DNA of 64,000 nucleotides from Mycobacterium sp. Its GTDB lineage: Bacteria > Actinomycetota > Actinomycetes > Mycobacteriales > Mycobacteriaceae. The notes under the pieces were generated by a model. It was not told where the DNA came from, ran no database searches, and worked only from the letters and a program-made list of their open reading frames with translations. Where the stretch lies: positions 1 to 64,000 of the forward strand of contig JAKFVT010000063.1 in assembly GCA_021732005.1 (NCBI GenBank). Reading direction: 5' to 3'. Below are positions 1 through 8,212 of this stretch, one piece after another (position 1 is the stretch's first letter; each line of letters opens with the position of its first letter). The position numbers and the translations under genes were made by a program.

Positions 1-99
1 GGCAACCGCTTCGTCGGCATCCTCCACGGTTGCCTACGCCACCACACGCTCTATGACGAACACAAAGCCTGGGCACACCGCACACCCGCAGCTGCTTGA
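1..99 (+). CDS. IS110-family transposase, C-terminal end (5' truncated by window)
   Basis: The first frame is open from base 1 and encodes 32 residues before TGA at 97-99. The peptide NRFVGILHGCLRHHT followed by LYDEHKAWAH resembles the C-terminal tail of IS110/IS116/IS902 transposases, where an N-R-x-x-G-I-L-H-x-C-L motif closes the second (serine) catalytic domain. Only the tail is visible, so whether the element is intact cannot be judged. IS110 elements have poorly defined ends; the right end should lie within the few bases after the stop, directly beside the 3' end of the next gene. The family call rests on the motif alone. Confidence 0.7.
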   Translation, partial: GNRFVGILHGCLRHHTLYDEHKAWAHRTPAAA

Positions 100-120
100 C
101 AACCTAGGAACCTGGGATGT

Positions 121-1572
121 CTAGCTGGCCCGCTTGGACCCGCCCACGCCCTTCTTGGCCGACGCCTTCGGCGCTGAACTCTTCTTGCTCGACGTCGAAC
201 TCGACTTCTTCGACGGCTTGCCCGACTTGGCGGTTATCGAGGGCACTGCCGCCGATGTCGGGGTCACCGCGGCTGCCGTCACCGTGGGCTCCGGCGCCGG
301 TGCGGGCGTCGTCGTCGTCGACTTGCCGCTCAACACATCCCGGAATCCGGTGAACAGCGCCTTGGCCACATCGCCGGGAACCGCGGCCCACTCCTGCGGC
401 GTCAGCGTCGCCCGCGACAGGAACGGAATGTATTGCGACGACTGGTCATACGTGCGGTTGTAGGTGCCGCCCTCGCTGGGCGTCCGTACGTCGGTGTAGC
501 CGATGTTCACCAGAATCGACAGCGCCGGCTGCAACGCATCGGCGAGCGGCGTGCCCAGCGTGATCGGGATCTTCGCTTGCTTGAAGACCGCGTTGAGGAT
601 GCGCGACGGCAGCCGCAGCGGTTCCAGCAGCGGCAGGTCGGTGGGGACCAGTGTGCTGTATGTGGTGCTGGGGGTGCCGAGGGTCAGCAGTGCGATCAGG
701 TTGCCCTCGATCGTGTTGATGCTGGTGCCCTTCAACTCCGCACCGCCGAGCAGATACGTGGGCAGCACGCTCGCCATGAAAGAGTTCGCCAGCGAGAACG
801 GGTTCAGGGTCTCCGGGAAGTCCGACAACATGTCATAGCCGAGAGCGACATTGACGAACGCCCCGTTGAACCTGATACCGAGGCTCGATCCGGAGCCGGC
901 AGTCGGGCTGACCGGGTTCATCCCGAACAGGTTGAAGATCGGTGCGAAACGCGAATACAGACCCCCATTTGGCGTCGTGGGGTTACGCACCAACGCGATC
1001 GGCAGGTTGGTGACGTTCGTGCCCTGGACGCAGGTGAGGCCCGACGAACACGGCTGACCGGTGATCGAATTGACCTTGCCCGCGGCGACCAGCGGATCGT
1101 ATCCCGGCAGGGTGTTGCCGTTGGCGCTGGACAAGAGGGCCTGATAGGTCTGGAGCGCAGCGGGAACACCTGTGCCCGATGCGATCAGAAGCGGACCGGT
1201 GGGACTGCTGCTGAGAATGTTCGGCCGGGTCGCGGTGCCGAGGACATAGCCACCGAAAGGCTGCGCATTCAGGACATTGTTCAGTCCTACCGGATCGGCC
1301 TTACGCCAGTCGAAGGCCAGCGTGATGGACCCGACGACGGGAATGTTTTCGAAGGTGTAGCTGTCCACGCCAAGCTGGTTGACGAGCCACAGCAGCGGGC
1401 CGGTTGTGGTCGTGTCGAGGGTCAACGCGTTTGCGGCGGGCGCCACGGGTTCGGCGACGGTGCCCATCGTCATGGCCACAGCCGTGGCGGCCGCTGCGCC
1501 CAGCAGTGCGGTCTTCCTACTACCGGCCGTCACTGCCCGCCGGATCTTGTTTGAAAACGTCACAGCTACCAT
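121..1572 (-). CDS. secreted PE-PPE-like protein with Lys/Ser-rich tail
   Basis: A 483-residue exported protein. The N-terminus has basic residues (NKIRR, SRK), a hydrophobic stretch at about 22-40 and Ala-rich cleavage sites near residue 48, a signal peptide. The mature part (about 50-400) is rich in Gly, Asn, Leu and Pro and resembles the PE-PPE-type domain proteins that mycobacteria secrete without a PE or PPE head; no certain catalytic residues are visible. Two cysteines (PCSSGLTC) may form a disulfide. The last 80 residues are a low-complexity Thr/Pro/Ala linker followed by a Lys/Ser-rich tail (SKKSSSTSSKKSS) that could bind wall polymers. Start ATG follows a GGGGG-type ribosome site; a TATCTT -10 lies at 1613-1618. 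Function unknown. Confidence 0.7.
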   Translation of the reverse strand: MVAVTFSNKIRRAVTAGSRKTALLGAAAATAVAMTMGTVAEPVAPAANALTLDTTTTGPLLWLVNQLGVDSYTFENIPVVGSITLAFDWRKADPVGLNNVLNAQPFGGYVLGTATRPNILSSSPTGPLLIASGTGVPAALQTYQALLSSANGNTLPGYDPLVAAGKVNSITGQPCSSGLTCVQGTNVTNLPIALVRNPTTPNGGLYSRFAPIFNLFGMNPVSPTAGSGSSLGIRFNGAFVNVALGYDMLSDFPETLNPFSLANSFMASVLPTYLLGGAELKGTSINTIEGNLIALLTLGTPSTTYSTLVPTDLPLLEPLRLPSRILNAVFKQAKIPITLGTPLADALQPALSILVNIGYTDVRTPSEGGTYNRTYDQSSQYIPFLSRATLTPQEWAAVPGDVAKALFTGFRDVLSGKSTTTTPAPAPEPTVTAAAVTPTSAAVPSITAKSGKPSKKSSSTSSKKSSAPKASAKKGVGGSKRAS

Positions 1573-1678
1573 CTGAAACCCCCGATCGCCGCCCCCACGA
1601 GGCTGTGTTGCGAAGATAACCCCTCAGGTCGGCGGTGGTGGGGATTTGGCAATCTCTGCTCGCAGGGGGCGACGCGCG

Positions 1679-2461
1679 TCAGGTTTCAGCGAACTCCCCG
1701 TAGATTTGCGGCAGAAAGCCGGCGAGGTGGTTCATCTCCTGCGCACAGTGCACCAGCAGATCCCGCGGCTCGGGCAGCTGGTGCGCGGCGATCGGGCGGA
1801 TCACCGAATCGGCCAGCCGGTTGCCCCGGCGCACGCCGATATACGGACCGCCCATCCAGAATCGCGACCGCATTTCCGCGCCGCCCGGAACAACCCGGAC
1901 GTGGTGGATGAACCAGCCGATGTCGACCGGCACCTCGCTGGAGCCCAGCCGCGCGCACACCGCGACGTCGGTGCCCAGCCGGGATGCGTCCAGGCCCAGC
2001 GCCGACGGTTCGAGGAACGCGATCGCCGCCTTGGCGTAGGCCGAGCCCAGGTATTCCTCGATGAGCGAGGTCCGTCCGACGTAGGTGCCGTCCGGCCCGC
2101 TGTCGCCCCAGTGCGCCGACGCATGCGCACGCGGATGCCACAGCTTGTAGCGGCTGGACTCGCTGCCGTGCCAGCCGAACCACCAGTCCCACATCGCCGG
2201 CGTGACGCCGGGCATGTCGGTGCGGATCGCGACGTGGAATCCGCCGCCGCGCAGCGCGCCATAGCCGTTCTCGGTCTGTTGGTATCCCTCGTCGAGAAGC
2301 GTTGCGGCCGAATCGAACCCGAGCATGGTCTGGTCGGCCTGCGGGCCGTGCTCGAGTGCGATGACGGCATGGCGGGGCAGGTCGGCCATCTGCGGGTCGA
2401 AGTACTTGCCCCATGCGGTGTCACCGTCACCGGGGCGGTAACCCAGGTACGTCTCGGCCAT
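1679..2461 (-). CDS. DAPG hydrolase (PhlG)-like protein
   Basis: 260 residues. Trp/His-rich segments (MWDWWFGWHG at about 90-99, LWHPRAH at 108-113) and an HCAQE motif near the C-terminus resemble the 2,4-diacetylphloroglucinol hydrolase family, zinc enzymes that cleave a carbon-carbon bond linking an acetyl group to an aromatic ring. The H-x3-E spacing matches a known zinc-ligand pair of PhlG; which residues supply the other ligands is uncertain. The ATG overlaps the stop of the upstream flavoprotein gene (TGATG), so the two are translationally coupled. The open frame continues far upstream, but that part lies in another frame of the flavoprotein gene. The substrate is probably an acylated phenolic or cyclic diketone; this is inference. 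Confidence 0.7.
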   Translation of the reverse strand: MAETYLGYRPGDGDTAWGKYFDPQMADLPRHAVIALEHGPQADQTMLGFDSAATLLDEGYQQTENGYGALRGGGFHVAIRTDMPGVTPAMWDWWFGWHGSESSRYKLWHPRAHASAHWGDSGPDGTYVGRTSLIEEYLGSAYAKAAIAFLEPSALGLDASRLGTDVAVCARLGSSEVPVDIGWFIHHVRVVPGGAEMRSRFWMGGPYIGVRRGNRLADSVIRPIAAHQLPEPRDLLVHCAQEMNHLAGFLPQIYGEFAET

Positions 2462-3801
2462 CAGAGTCGTCCCATCCAGCTGTGGAACCGGCCGTCGGGG
2501 TCGTATTGGGCTCGCACCCGATCGAGCCGGGCCATGGTCTCGTCGGTGACGAACTTGGCGGGGCGGCGGCCCAGATTCTCGTCGGCCAGCTGGATGCCGG
2601 TCGCCAGCGATGCCATCGACGCCATGTTGGATCGTGGCCAGTCGCTGTACTTTTCGTCGTCTTTGGGGTCCATCCAGCCGGCGTACAGCGCCAGGTAGAT
2701 CTCGCTTTCCAGGCTGTAGGCCATGTCCTGGCGCTGCGGCGACGGGCCCCAGTTCAGCCACAGGAAGTGCGCGGGGTGCGGCGGCAGGGTGTCCAGGATG
2801 CGGAGGATGCCCGGCATCAACTCGTCGGCGGAGGCGTTGGTCCACATGTTGTCGGCGGTGTACCGATGGTCCTCCAGATAGTTGCTCATCACCGCCGTGT
2901 ACCAATCCGCAAGGGCCATCGGCGCATACGGGACCGCGATGAGCGCTTTGTCGACGACGGGGCACTGGTCGAGCAGGCTGAAGGCCGCCTTGGCTTCGGC
3001 CTCGGTGTCGGCGAACGCCGGAGACGCCATCACGATCGCCGGCCGGTCGATGCCCGCGTTCGGCACGCTCCGGGTGGCGACGATCTGCAACTCGACGCGG
3101 CGGTCGACGTCGGCGGAGATGCCGCGGGCCCAGGTGAAGATCTCGTCGGCGAGCTCGATCGGGTAGGCGTAGAAACTGCTGCCCAGCACCGGCGGCTTCG
3201 GATACAGCTTGAGGTGGAACGCGGTGACGACGGCGAAGAACCCCGGTCCGGCGCCGCGGGCGGCCCAGTACAGGTCGGGGTGGTGCTCGGCGTCGATGTA
3301 GATCTTGTCGCCGTCGGCGGTCACCACGTCCAGTCCGATCACGCTTTCGCAGGCCGGCCCGACCACCCTGCTGTTCCAGCCGTAACCGCCCTGCAGCAGG
3401 TAGCCGCCGATGCAGACGCCCTTGCAGTGCCCCGCGGGAAAGAACAGTCCGACCGCATCGAGCTCGGCGGCCAGCACGCTGCCACCCTTGCCCGGGCCCG
3501 CGACCGCGGTCATCGCGTGGGCGTCGATGCTGGTCTGGTCGACCCGGCTCATGTCCAGCAGCACCGCGCCGTCGCGCAGGTGGCTGGCCGCCCAGCTGTG
3601 GCCGCCGGACTTGATGCTGACCTGCTTGTTGTTGGCCTTCGCGTAGCGCAGGGCCGCGACGACGTCGTCGGCGTCGACCGCCTGGACGATGGCGTCCGGA
3701 TAGCGGTCGGGCACCCGCTGGTTCCACACCGTGGCTCGGCGTGCGCTCTCGTACCCGTCGTCACCGTGGAAGAAATGCCGACCCTGAGGAAGTGACCCCA
3801 C
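2461..3801 (-). CDS. FAD-linked oxidoreductase, berberine-bridge-enzyme type
   Basis: 446 residues. The FAD-binding PCMH fold spans about 30-210: GGHSW holds His68, the usual 8-alpha-histidyl attachment site, and AGHCKGVCIGGY holds Cys126 at the 6-S-cysteinyl position, so FAD may be bound bicovalently. The rest forms the substrate domain. Such enzymes oxidise alcohols, sugars or phenolic polyketides with oxygen as acceptor. The GTG start is fixed by AGGAGG five bases upstream. It is the first gene of a two-gene operon with the DAPG-hydrolase-like gene and is divergent from an IclR regulator, which suggests an inducible catabolic or detoxifying pathway. No signal peptide is seen, so it should be cytoplasmic. 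Confidence 0.85.
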   Translation of the reverse strand: MGSLPQGRHFFHGDDGYESARRATVWNQRVPDRYPDAIVQAVDADDVVAALRYAKANNKQVSIKSGGHSWAASHLRDGAVLLDMSRVDQTSIDAHAMTAVAGPGKGGSVLAAELDAVGLFFPAGHCKGVCIGGYLLQGGYGWNSRVVGPACESVIGLDVVTADGDKIYIDAEHHPDLYWAARGAGPGFFAVVTAFHLKLYPKPPVLGSSFYAYPIELADEIFTWARGISADVDRRVELQIVATRSVPNAGIDRPAIVMASPAFADTEAEAKAAFSLLDQCPVVDKALIAVPYAPMALADWYTAVMSNYLEDHRYTADNMWTNASADELMPGILRILDTLPPHPAHFLWLNWGPSPQRQDMAYSLESEIYLALYAGWMDPKDDEKYSDWPRSNMASMASLATGIQLADENLGRRPAKFVTDETMARLDRVRAQYDPDGRFHSWMGRL

Positions 3802-3820
3802 CGAAGCCTCCTATGGTTCA

Positions 3821-3858
3821 CATAGCGAATCGCTATGATCCGTATTGCGGCACAATAC
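3821..3858. promoter_or_regulatory. Twin inverted repeats, candidate IclR operators
   Basis: Two inverted repeats lie between the divergent flavoprotein and IclR genes: CATAGCG-AAT-CGCTATG (3821-3837) and GTATTG-CGGCA-CAATAC (3842-3858). Their centres are 21 bp apart, about two helical turns, as expected for two dimers binding the same face of the DNA. IclR regulators usually bind such paired sites beside the operon they control. Assignment to the neighbouring IclR is inference. Confidence 0.6.
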
Positions 3859-3890
3859 CGCTACGGATTCGCCCGGGGAAGGGATGTCAG

Positions 3891-4652
3891 TTGACTGACG
3901 CGAAAATTTCCATGGTCGGCGATGGACGTCCCTCTAATGCCCGTGACGACGGCATTCAGGTGCTGCGTCGCGCCGCGGCCGCGCTCGACGAGATCGCCAC
4001 CGCCCCGGGGCGGTTGCGCCTGGTCGACCTGCACAGCCGGCTGGGGCTGGCCAAGTCGACCGCGCGGCGGCTGCTCGTCGGTCTGGTGGAGGTGGGGTTC
4101 GCCGCGGTGGACGACGACGGCCGTATCGTCCTCGGGGACCGCCTGCTCGGCCTGGCCAACGCCGACGCTGCCCACATCACGTCCGCATTCCGGTCCACGT
4201 TGGAGCGGGTGGCCGAGGCCACCGGTGAAACGGTCGACCTCTCGGTGTATCGCGGTGGCCAGATGCTGTTCATCGACCAGATCGAGTCGCCGCACCGGTT
4301 GCGCGCGGTCTCGTCGATCGGCGGGCGATTCACGTTGTGGGACACCGCCAACGGGAAGGCCGTGCTGGCGTTGTTGGACGATGACGACGTCGAGCAGGTG
4401 CTCGCCGCCCTCGAGCCGGGCCAGGCCGACCGGGTGCGCGCCGAGATCCAGACCATCCGCACCGAGCGGGTGGCGTTCGACCGCGACGAGCACACCGACG
4501 GCATCTCGGCCGCGGGGATCGCGGGCCGCGCGGCCGGCGGCAACCTCGTCGCGATCTCGGTGCCCGCCCCCACGGGGCGGTTCGACGCCCACTCCGATCG
4601 CATCGTCGCCGCCCTGCACGAGGCACTGGAGTCACCGGTCTGGACGGGCTGA
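3891..4652 (+). CDS. IclR-family transcriptional regulator
   Basis: About 253 residues from the TTG at 3891, which is preceded seven bases upstream by GGGAAGGG; an ATG at 3912 lacks a ribosome site. The N-terminal winged helix-turn-helix spans about 25-85 (RLVDLHSRLGLAKSTARRLL), and the C-terminal IclR ligand domain about 95-250 (VSSIGGRFTLWDTANGKAVLA; AAGIAGRAAGGNLVAISVPAP). It sits divergent from the oxidoreductase/hydrolase pair with two inverted repeats between, so it most likely controls that pair and itself in response to a small aromatic ligand. Regulation direction cannot be read from the sequence. Confidence 0.88.
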   Translation: MTDAKISMVGDGRPSNARDDGIQVLRRAAAALDEIATAPGRLRLVDLHSRLGLAKSTARRLLVGLVEVGFAAVDDDGRIVLGDRLLGLANADAAHITSAFRSTLERVAEATGETVDLSVYRGGQMLFIDQIESPHRLRAVSSIGGRFTLWDTANGKAVLALLDDDDVEQVLAALEPGQADRVRAEIQTIRTERVAFDRDEHTDGISAAGIAGRAAGGNLVAISVPAPTGRFDAHSDRIVAALHEALESPVWTG

Positions 4653-4717
4653 AATCAATCTGACCATCCGGTTGGTTGGGGTTGCCACCGGGGTCGGTCG
4701 CAGAGCACAGTGGCCAC

Positions 4718-6940
4718 ATGAGCCGCACCGCTTTGCGAATCTGCCCGTTCTGCGAGGCCACCTGCGGGATGGTCCTCACCATCGACGACAACGACCGGGT
4801 CAGCGCCGCCCGGGGTGATCGTGACGACGTGTTCAGTCACGGCTTCATCTGCCCCAAGGGCGCCAGCTTCCCCGAGTTGGACAACGACCCCGACCGGCTG
4901 CAGATGCCCCTGGTGCGCCGCAACGGTGAACTGGTCGAGACCTCGTGGGCGGAGGCCTTCGCCGCGGCAGCCGAGGGATTGCAGTGCGTCATCGCCGACA
5001 CCGGCGGCTCGTCGGTCGCGGTGTACCTGGGCAACCCGAACGCGCACACCATCGCCGGGTCGCTGTACGGACCGGTCGTGATCAAGTCGCTGGGCACCCG
5101 GCAGGTGTATTCGGCCAGCACGCTGGACCAGATGCCCAAACACGTGTCCTGCGGATACCTGTTCGGCAACCCGCTCGCCTTCACCCTGCCCGACCTCGAC
5201 CGCACCAACTACCTCGTCATCATGGGCGCAAACCCGTTGGTGTCCAACGGTTCTCTTGCCACGGCGGCCGATTTCCCGGGCAAGCTCAAAGCATTGCGCC
5301 GCCGCGGCGGCACGCTGGTGGTGATCGATCCGAACCGGACCCGGACCGCCGACATGGCCGATCGCCACCTCGCGCCTCGCCCCGGCACCGACGCCGCGCT
5401 GTTGTTCGCGGTCGCGCACGTGCTGTTCGACGAGGACCTGGTCGATCTGGGCCGGCTGGCCGACCACGTGTCCGGGCTGGAGCGGGTACGGGCGGCGGCA
5501 CAGGACTTCCCGCCGGAGGCGGTGGCCGAGCACTGTGGCGTGGATGCCGACGAAATCCGCACGCTGGCACGCGAACTCGCCGCAGCGCCGACGGCGGCGG
5601 TCTACGGCCGCATCGGCACCTCGACGGTCGGGTTCGGCACGCTGACCAGCTGGCTGGTCGACGTGGTGAACATCCTGACCGGCAATCTGGACCGTCCTGG
5701 CGGGGTGATGTTCGCCAGCTCGCCGATCGCCGGTGCCCCGCGCCCGGCGCGTCCCGGCCGCGGCTTCAAGACCGGCCGCTGGCGCAGCCGGGTGTCGGGT
5801 CACAACGAGGTGCTCTCCGAACTGCCCGCGGTCGCGCTTGCCGAGGAGATCGAAACCCCCGGCGATGGCCAGGTCCGGGCGATGATCACGATCGCGGGTA
5901 ACCCGGTGCTGTCGGCACCCGACGGCGCCCGGCTGTCCGACGCCCTCGATGGCGTCGGCTTCATGGTGTCGGTGGACCCCTATCTCAACGAGACCACCCG
6001 GCACGCCGACGTGATCCTTCCGCCGCCGCCGCCTTCTCGCGCAGCGCATTACGACCTTGCGCTCAGCGGGGCGGCGGTGCGTAACAATGCCAGATACTCA
6101 CCGCCGGTGCTGCCGCTGCCCGAAGGCCGGCCCGACGAGTGCGAGATCCTGGCGCGGCTGGCGCTGATCGTGCTGGGCATGGGCCCCGACGCCGACCCGT
6201 CGCTGGTGGATGAGCAGGTAATCGCAGGGACGCTGGGCAAGGAGGTCGCCGACGAGCACTCCCCGGTGGCAGGCCGATCCGTCGAGGAGCTGACCGCGAT
6301 GCTGCCCGAGGGCCGCGGTTACGAACGTCGGCTGGACATGATGCTGCGGCTGGGCCCGTTCGGGGATGGGTTCGGCGCCACGCCGGACGGCCTGACCCTG
6401 CAGCGGTTGAAGGACAACCCGCACGGGGTGGACCTCGGTGCGCTGACGCCGCGGATCCCCGAGGTTCTCCGAACCCCCTCGGGCACAATCGAATTGGATC
6501 CAGAACCGATCCTGGCCGACGTCCCGCGGTTGCACGCCGCGCTGACGTCGGAGCCGGGCTTCCTGCTGATCGGCCGACGGCACCTGCGGTCGAACAACAG
6601 CTGGATGCACAATCTGCCCGCACTCTCCGGCGGCACCAATCGCTGCACGCTGCAGATCCATCCCGACGACGCCGCCAGGCTCGGCCTCGAGGAGATGGCT
6701 ATCGTCACCGGCCCGGGCGGGAAACTCGAAGTGCCGGTGGAGATCACCGACGCGATCCGCCCCGGCGTGGTGTCGCTGCCGCACGGGTGGGGGCACACCG
6801 AGCCGGGCACCCGGATGCGGGTGGCGGCGCAACACCCGGGCGTGAACGTCAACAACCTCAACGACGGCACACTGCTGGATCCGTTGTCGGGCACCGCAGT
6901 ACTGAACGCGCTGCCGGTGGAGGTCGCTCCGGCCGGCTGA
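4718..6940 (+). CDS. Molybdopterin-dependent oxidoreductase with N-terminal 4Fe-4S site
   Basis: 740 residues of the DMSO reductase/formate dehydrogenase superfamily. Cys9, Cys12 and Cys16 (CPFCEATCG) with Cys45 (FICPKG) form the N-terminal 4Fe-4S site. The large pterin-binding domain covers about 50-600 and the C-terminal molydopterin-dinucleotide domain about 610-735 (RRHLRSNNSWMHNLP; PHGWGH). There is no Tat signal, so the enzyme is cytoplasmic, and no electron-transfer or membrane subunit gene is adjacent. The Mo ligand residue and substrate cannot be assigned. ATG 4718 is chosen because the Cys cluster begins nine residues later; an in-frame TTG at 4676 would add residues with no family match. 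Confidence 0.87.
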   Translation: MSRTALRICPFCEATCGMVLTIDDNDRVSAARGDRDDVFSHGFICPKGASFPELDNDPDRLQMPLVRRNGELVETSWAEAFAAAAEGLQCVIADTGGSSVAVYLGNPNAHTIAGSLYGPVVIKSLGTRQVYSASTLDQMPKHVSCGYLFGNPLAFTLPDLDRTNYLVIMGANPLVSNGSLATAADFPGKLKALRRRGGTLVVIDPNRTRTADMADRHLAPRPGTDAALLFAVAHVLFDEDLVDLGRLADHVSGLERVRAAAQDFPPEAVAEHCGVDADEIRTLARELAAAPTAAVYGRIGTSTVGFGTLTSWLVDVVNILTGNLDRPGGVMFASSPIAGAPRPARPGRGFKTGRWRSRVSGHNEVLSELPAVALAEEIETPGDGQVRAMITIAGNPVLSAPDGARLSDALDGVGFMVSVDPYLNETTRHADVILPPPPPSRAAHYDLALSGAAVRNNARYSPPVLPLPEGRPDECEILARLALIVLGMGPDADPSLVDEQVIAGTLGKEVADEHSPVAGRSVEELTAMLPEGRGYERRLDMMLRLGPFGDGFGATPDGLTLQRLKDNPHGVDLGALTPRIPEVLRTPSGTIELDPEPILADVPRLHAALTSEPGFLLIGRRHLRSNNSWMHNLPALSGGTNRCTLQIHPDDAARLGLEEMAIVTGPGGKLEVPVEITDAIRPGVVSLPHGWGHTEPGTRMRVAAQHPGVNVNNLNDGTLLDPLSGTAVLNALPVEVAPAG

Positions 6941-7052
6941 CGACCGACACCGGCGGCAACCCGCGGCGAGGCTGTGAGTACCGCGACGGTTACTCGCACT
7001 TCATCTCGATAACTCCAGCCTGGGCGACATCGCGGTCTCGGCCGCGTCGCGC

Positions 7053-7280
7053 TCAGGGCGACCGGTCCGGGTCACCGATCCCGGTATCAGCGGGCGGCGG
7101 TGGTGTCTTCGGCATGACGCCGCGGATGGAGGCCAGGTGTCCAGGCTGGCCCTGGTGCGATTGGGACCACCGCGGGTCGCCGCGGTTGGCCCGCGACCGG
7201 CGAACTCCGACGACCACGATGACGACAACACTGACCACCAGGAATGTCACCAGCAGAACCTTGAACAGGGTCAACCACAT
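7053..7280 (-). CDS. Small single-pass membrane protein
   Basis: 75 residues: one strongly hydrophobic helix at about 3-26 (LFKVLLVTFLVVSVVVIVVV) followed by a basic stop (RRSR) and a polar, Pro-rich cytoplasmic tail. The start overlaps the stop of the upstream small membrane gene, so the two form a mini-operon. AAGGCTCC precedes the ATG as a weak ribosome site. No family is recognised. The hydrophobic helix with positive-inside flank and the coupling to the neighbour are the grounds for calling it real; the tail is less certain. Confidence 0.5.
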   Translation of the reverse strand: MWLTLFKVLLVTFLVVSVVVIVVVGVRRSRANRGDPRWSQSHQGQPGHLASIRGVMPKTPPPPADTGIGDPDRSP

Positions 7281-7432
7281 CGAGGAGCCTTCCTTGGGGA
7301 GCTGCTACTGCGCGGGACCCGGCAATCGGCGCCGATGTCGGCATGGCGATCACGCCAGATCAGTACACCAAGCCCGCCCACGGCAGCGACCGCGACAGCC
7401 ACCGCGATCCATATACCGGTGCGTCGCGTCAT
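7271..7432 (-). CDS. Small single-pass membrane protein
   Basis: 53 residues from the ATG at 7432. TRR precedes a hydrophobic helix at about 6-25 (IWIAVAVAVAAVGGLGVLIW), followed by RDRH and a polar tail. A GTG at 7465 in frame would add 11 residues. A five-codon ORF (MSRPG) with a GGAG site just upstream ends TGATG on the 7432 start, so re-initiation is possible. The C-terminus overlaps the start of the following membrane protein gene. Family unknown. Confidence 0.45.
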   Translation of the reverse strand: MTRRTGIWIAVAVAVAAVGGLGVLIWRDRHADIGADCRVPRSSSSPRKAPRCG

Positions 7433-7571
7433 CAGCCCGGCCTGCTCATCGCAAATCTCCGACACGCGTTTGGGTTAACGCCATACGAACGATTAGGCCA
7501 GCATCGTTGCGAGGGGGCAAGTCACCCATCGACGCGCTCGCTGTGGGGTGGGCGGAAGTCGCTCCGGCCGG

Positions 7572-8186
7572 CTAGTAGAGCAGCTTGCGGATGTTGTCCT
7601 CGCAGTAGCGTTCCTCGAGCTCGGCGTCGGACCAGTCGTATCGCAATGCCTTGGCCATCTTGGCGACGCTGGGCAATGCGGTCGGGTTCCAGGTCTCCGG
7701 CTTCCAGGTGTCCGAGCGCAGGAATGCCTTGGAGCAGTGGAAGAACACCTCGTCGATGTGGACCTCCAACGCCAGCAGCGGCCGCTTGCCCTTGACCGCC
7801 ATGGCATCGAAGTAGTCGGCGCCGGCCAGGATGCGGCCCCGGCCGTTGATCCGCAGCGTGTCGCCACGACCCGGGATCACGGACAGGGTTCCGACTCCGG
7901 GCCGCTGCAGCACGTTGAAATATCCGTCGACGCGCTTGTTGCCCGGCCGATCCGGGATGGCGATGGTGCGGTCGTCGATCACGTGGACGAACCCGGCCGG
8001 ATCCCCCTTCGGCGAAATATCAACGCGGCCTTGCGCATCGGTGGTGGCCACAAAGACCAGTGGTGAATGCGCCAGCCACTCGCGCTGCACTGGCGAGAGC
8101 CGGTCCTTGACCTTATCGGCCACGTAGTGGTCGGGTTCGCCCACGATCTCCCGAAGCTCGGCAACGGTCGTCACTTCACGATGCAT
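7572..8186 (-). CDS. FMN-dependent PPOX-type protein (DR_2398-like)
   Basis: 204 residues of the pyridoxamine-phosphate-oxidase split-barrel fold. The opening EVTTVAELREIVGEP, the VADKVKDRLSPVQREWLAHSPLVFVAT segment and DISPKGDPAGFVHVIDD are typical of the DR_2398/MSMEG-type FMN-binding PPOX subfamily, which reduces small molecules of mostly unknown identity. ATG 8186 is preferred: GATACT lies six bases upstream, fitting a leaderless start; a GTG at 8204 would add six residues. It heads the minus-strand group but is separated from the next gene by 26 bp. Cytoplasmic. Confidence 0.8.
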   Translation of the reverse strand: MHREVTTVAELREIVGEPDHYVADKVKDRLSPVQREWLAHSPLVFVATTDAQGRVDISPKGDPAGFVHVIDDRTIAIPDRPGNKRVDGYFNVLQRPGVGTLSVIPGRGDTLRINGRGRILAGADYFDAMAVKGKRPLLALEVHIDEVFFHCSKAFLRSDTWKPETWNPTALPSVAKMAKALRYDWSDAELEERYCEDNIRKLLY

Positions 8187-8212
8187 CGGCTCAGTATCCG
8201 CCACCGCGCCGG

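Noticed and set aside
2462..3727. Upstream extension of the DAPG-hydrolase-like frame
   Set aside because: The extension reads another frame of the flavoprotein gene; the ATG at 2461 overlaps that gene's stop and starts the family similarity.
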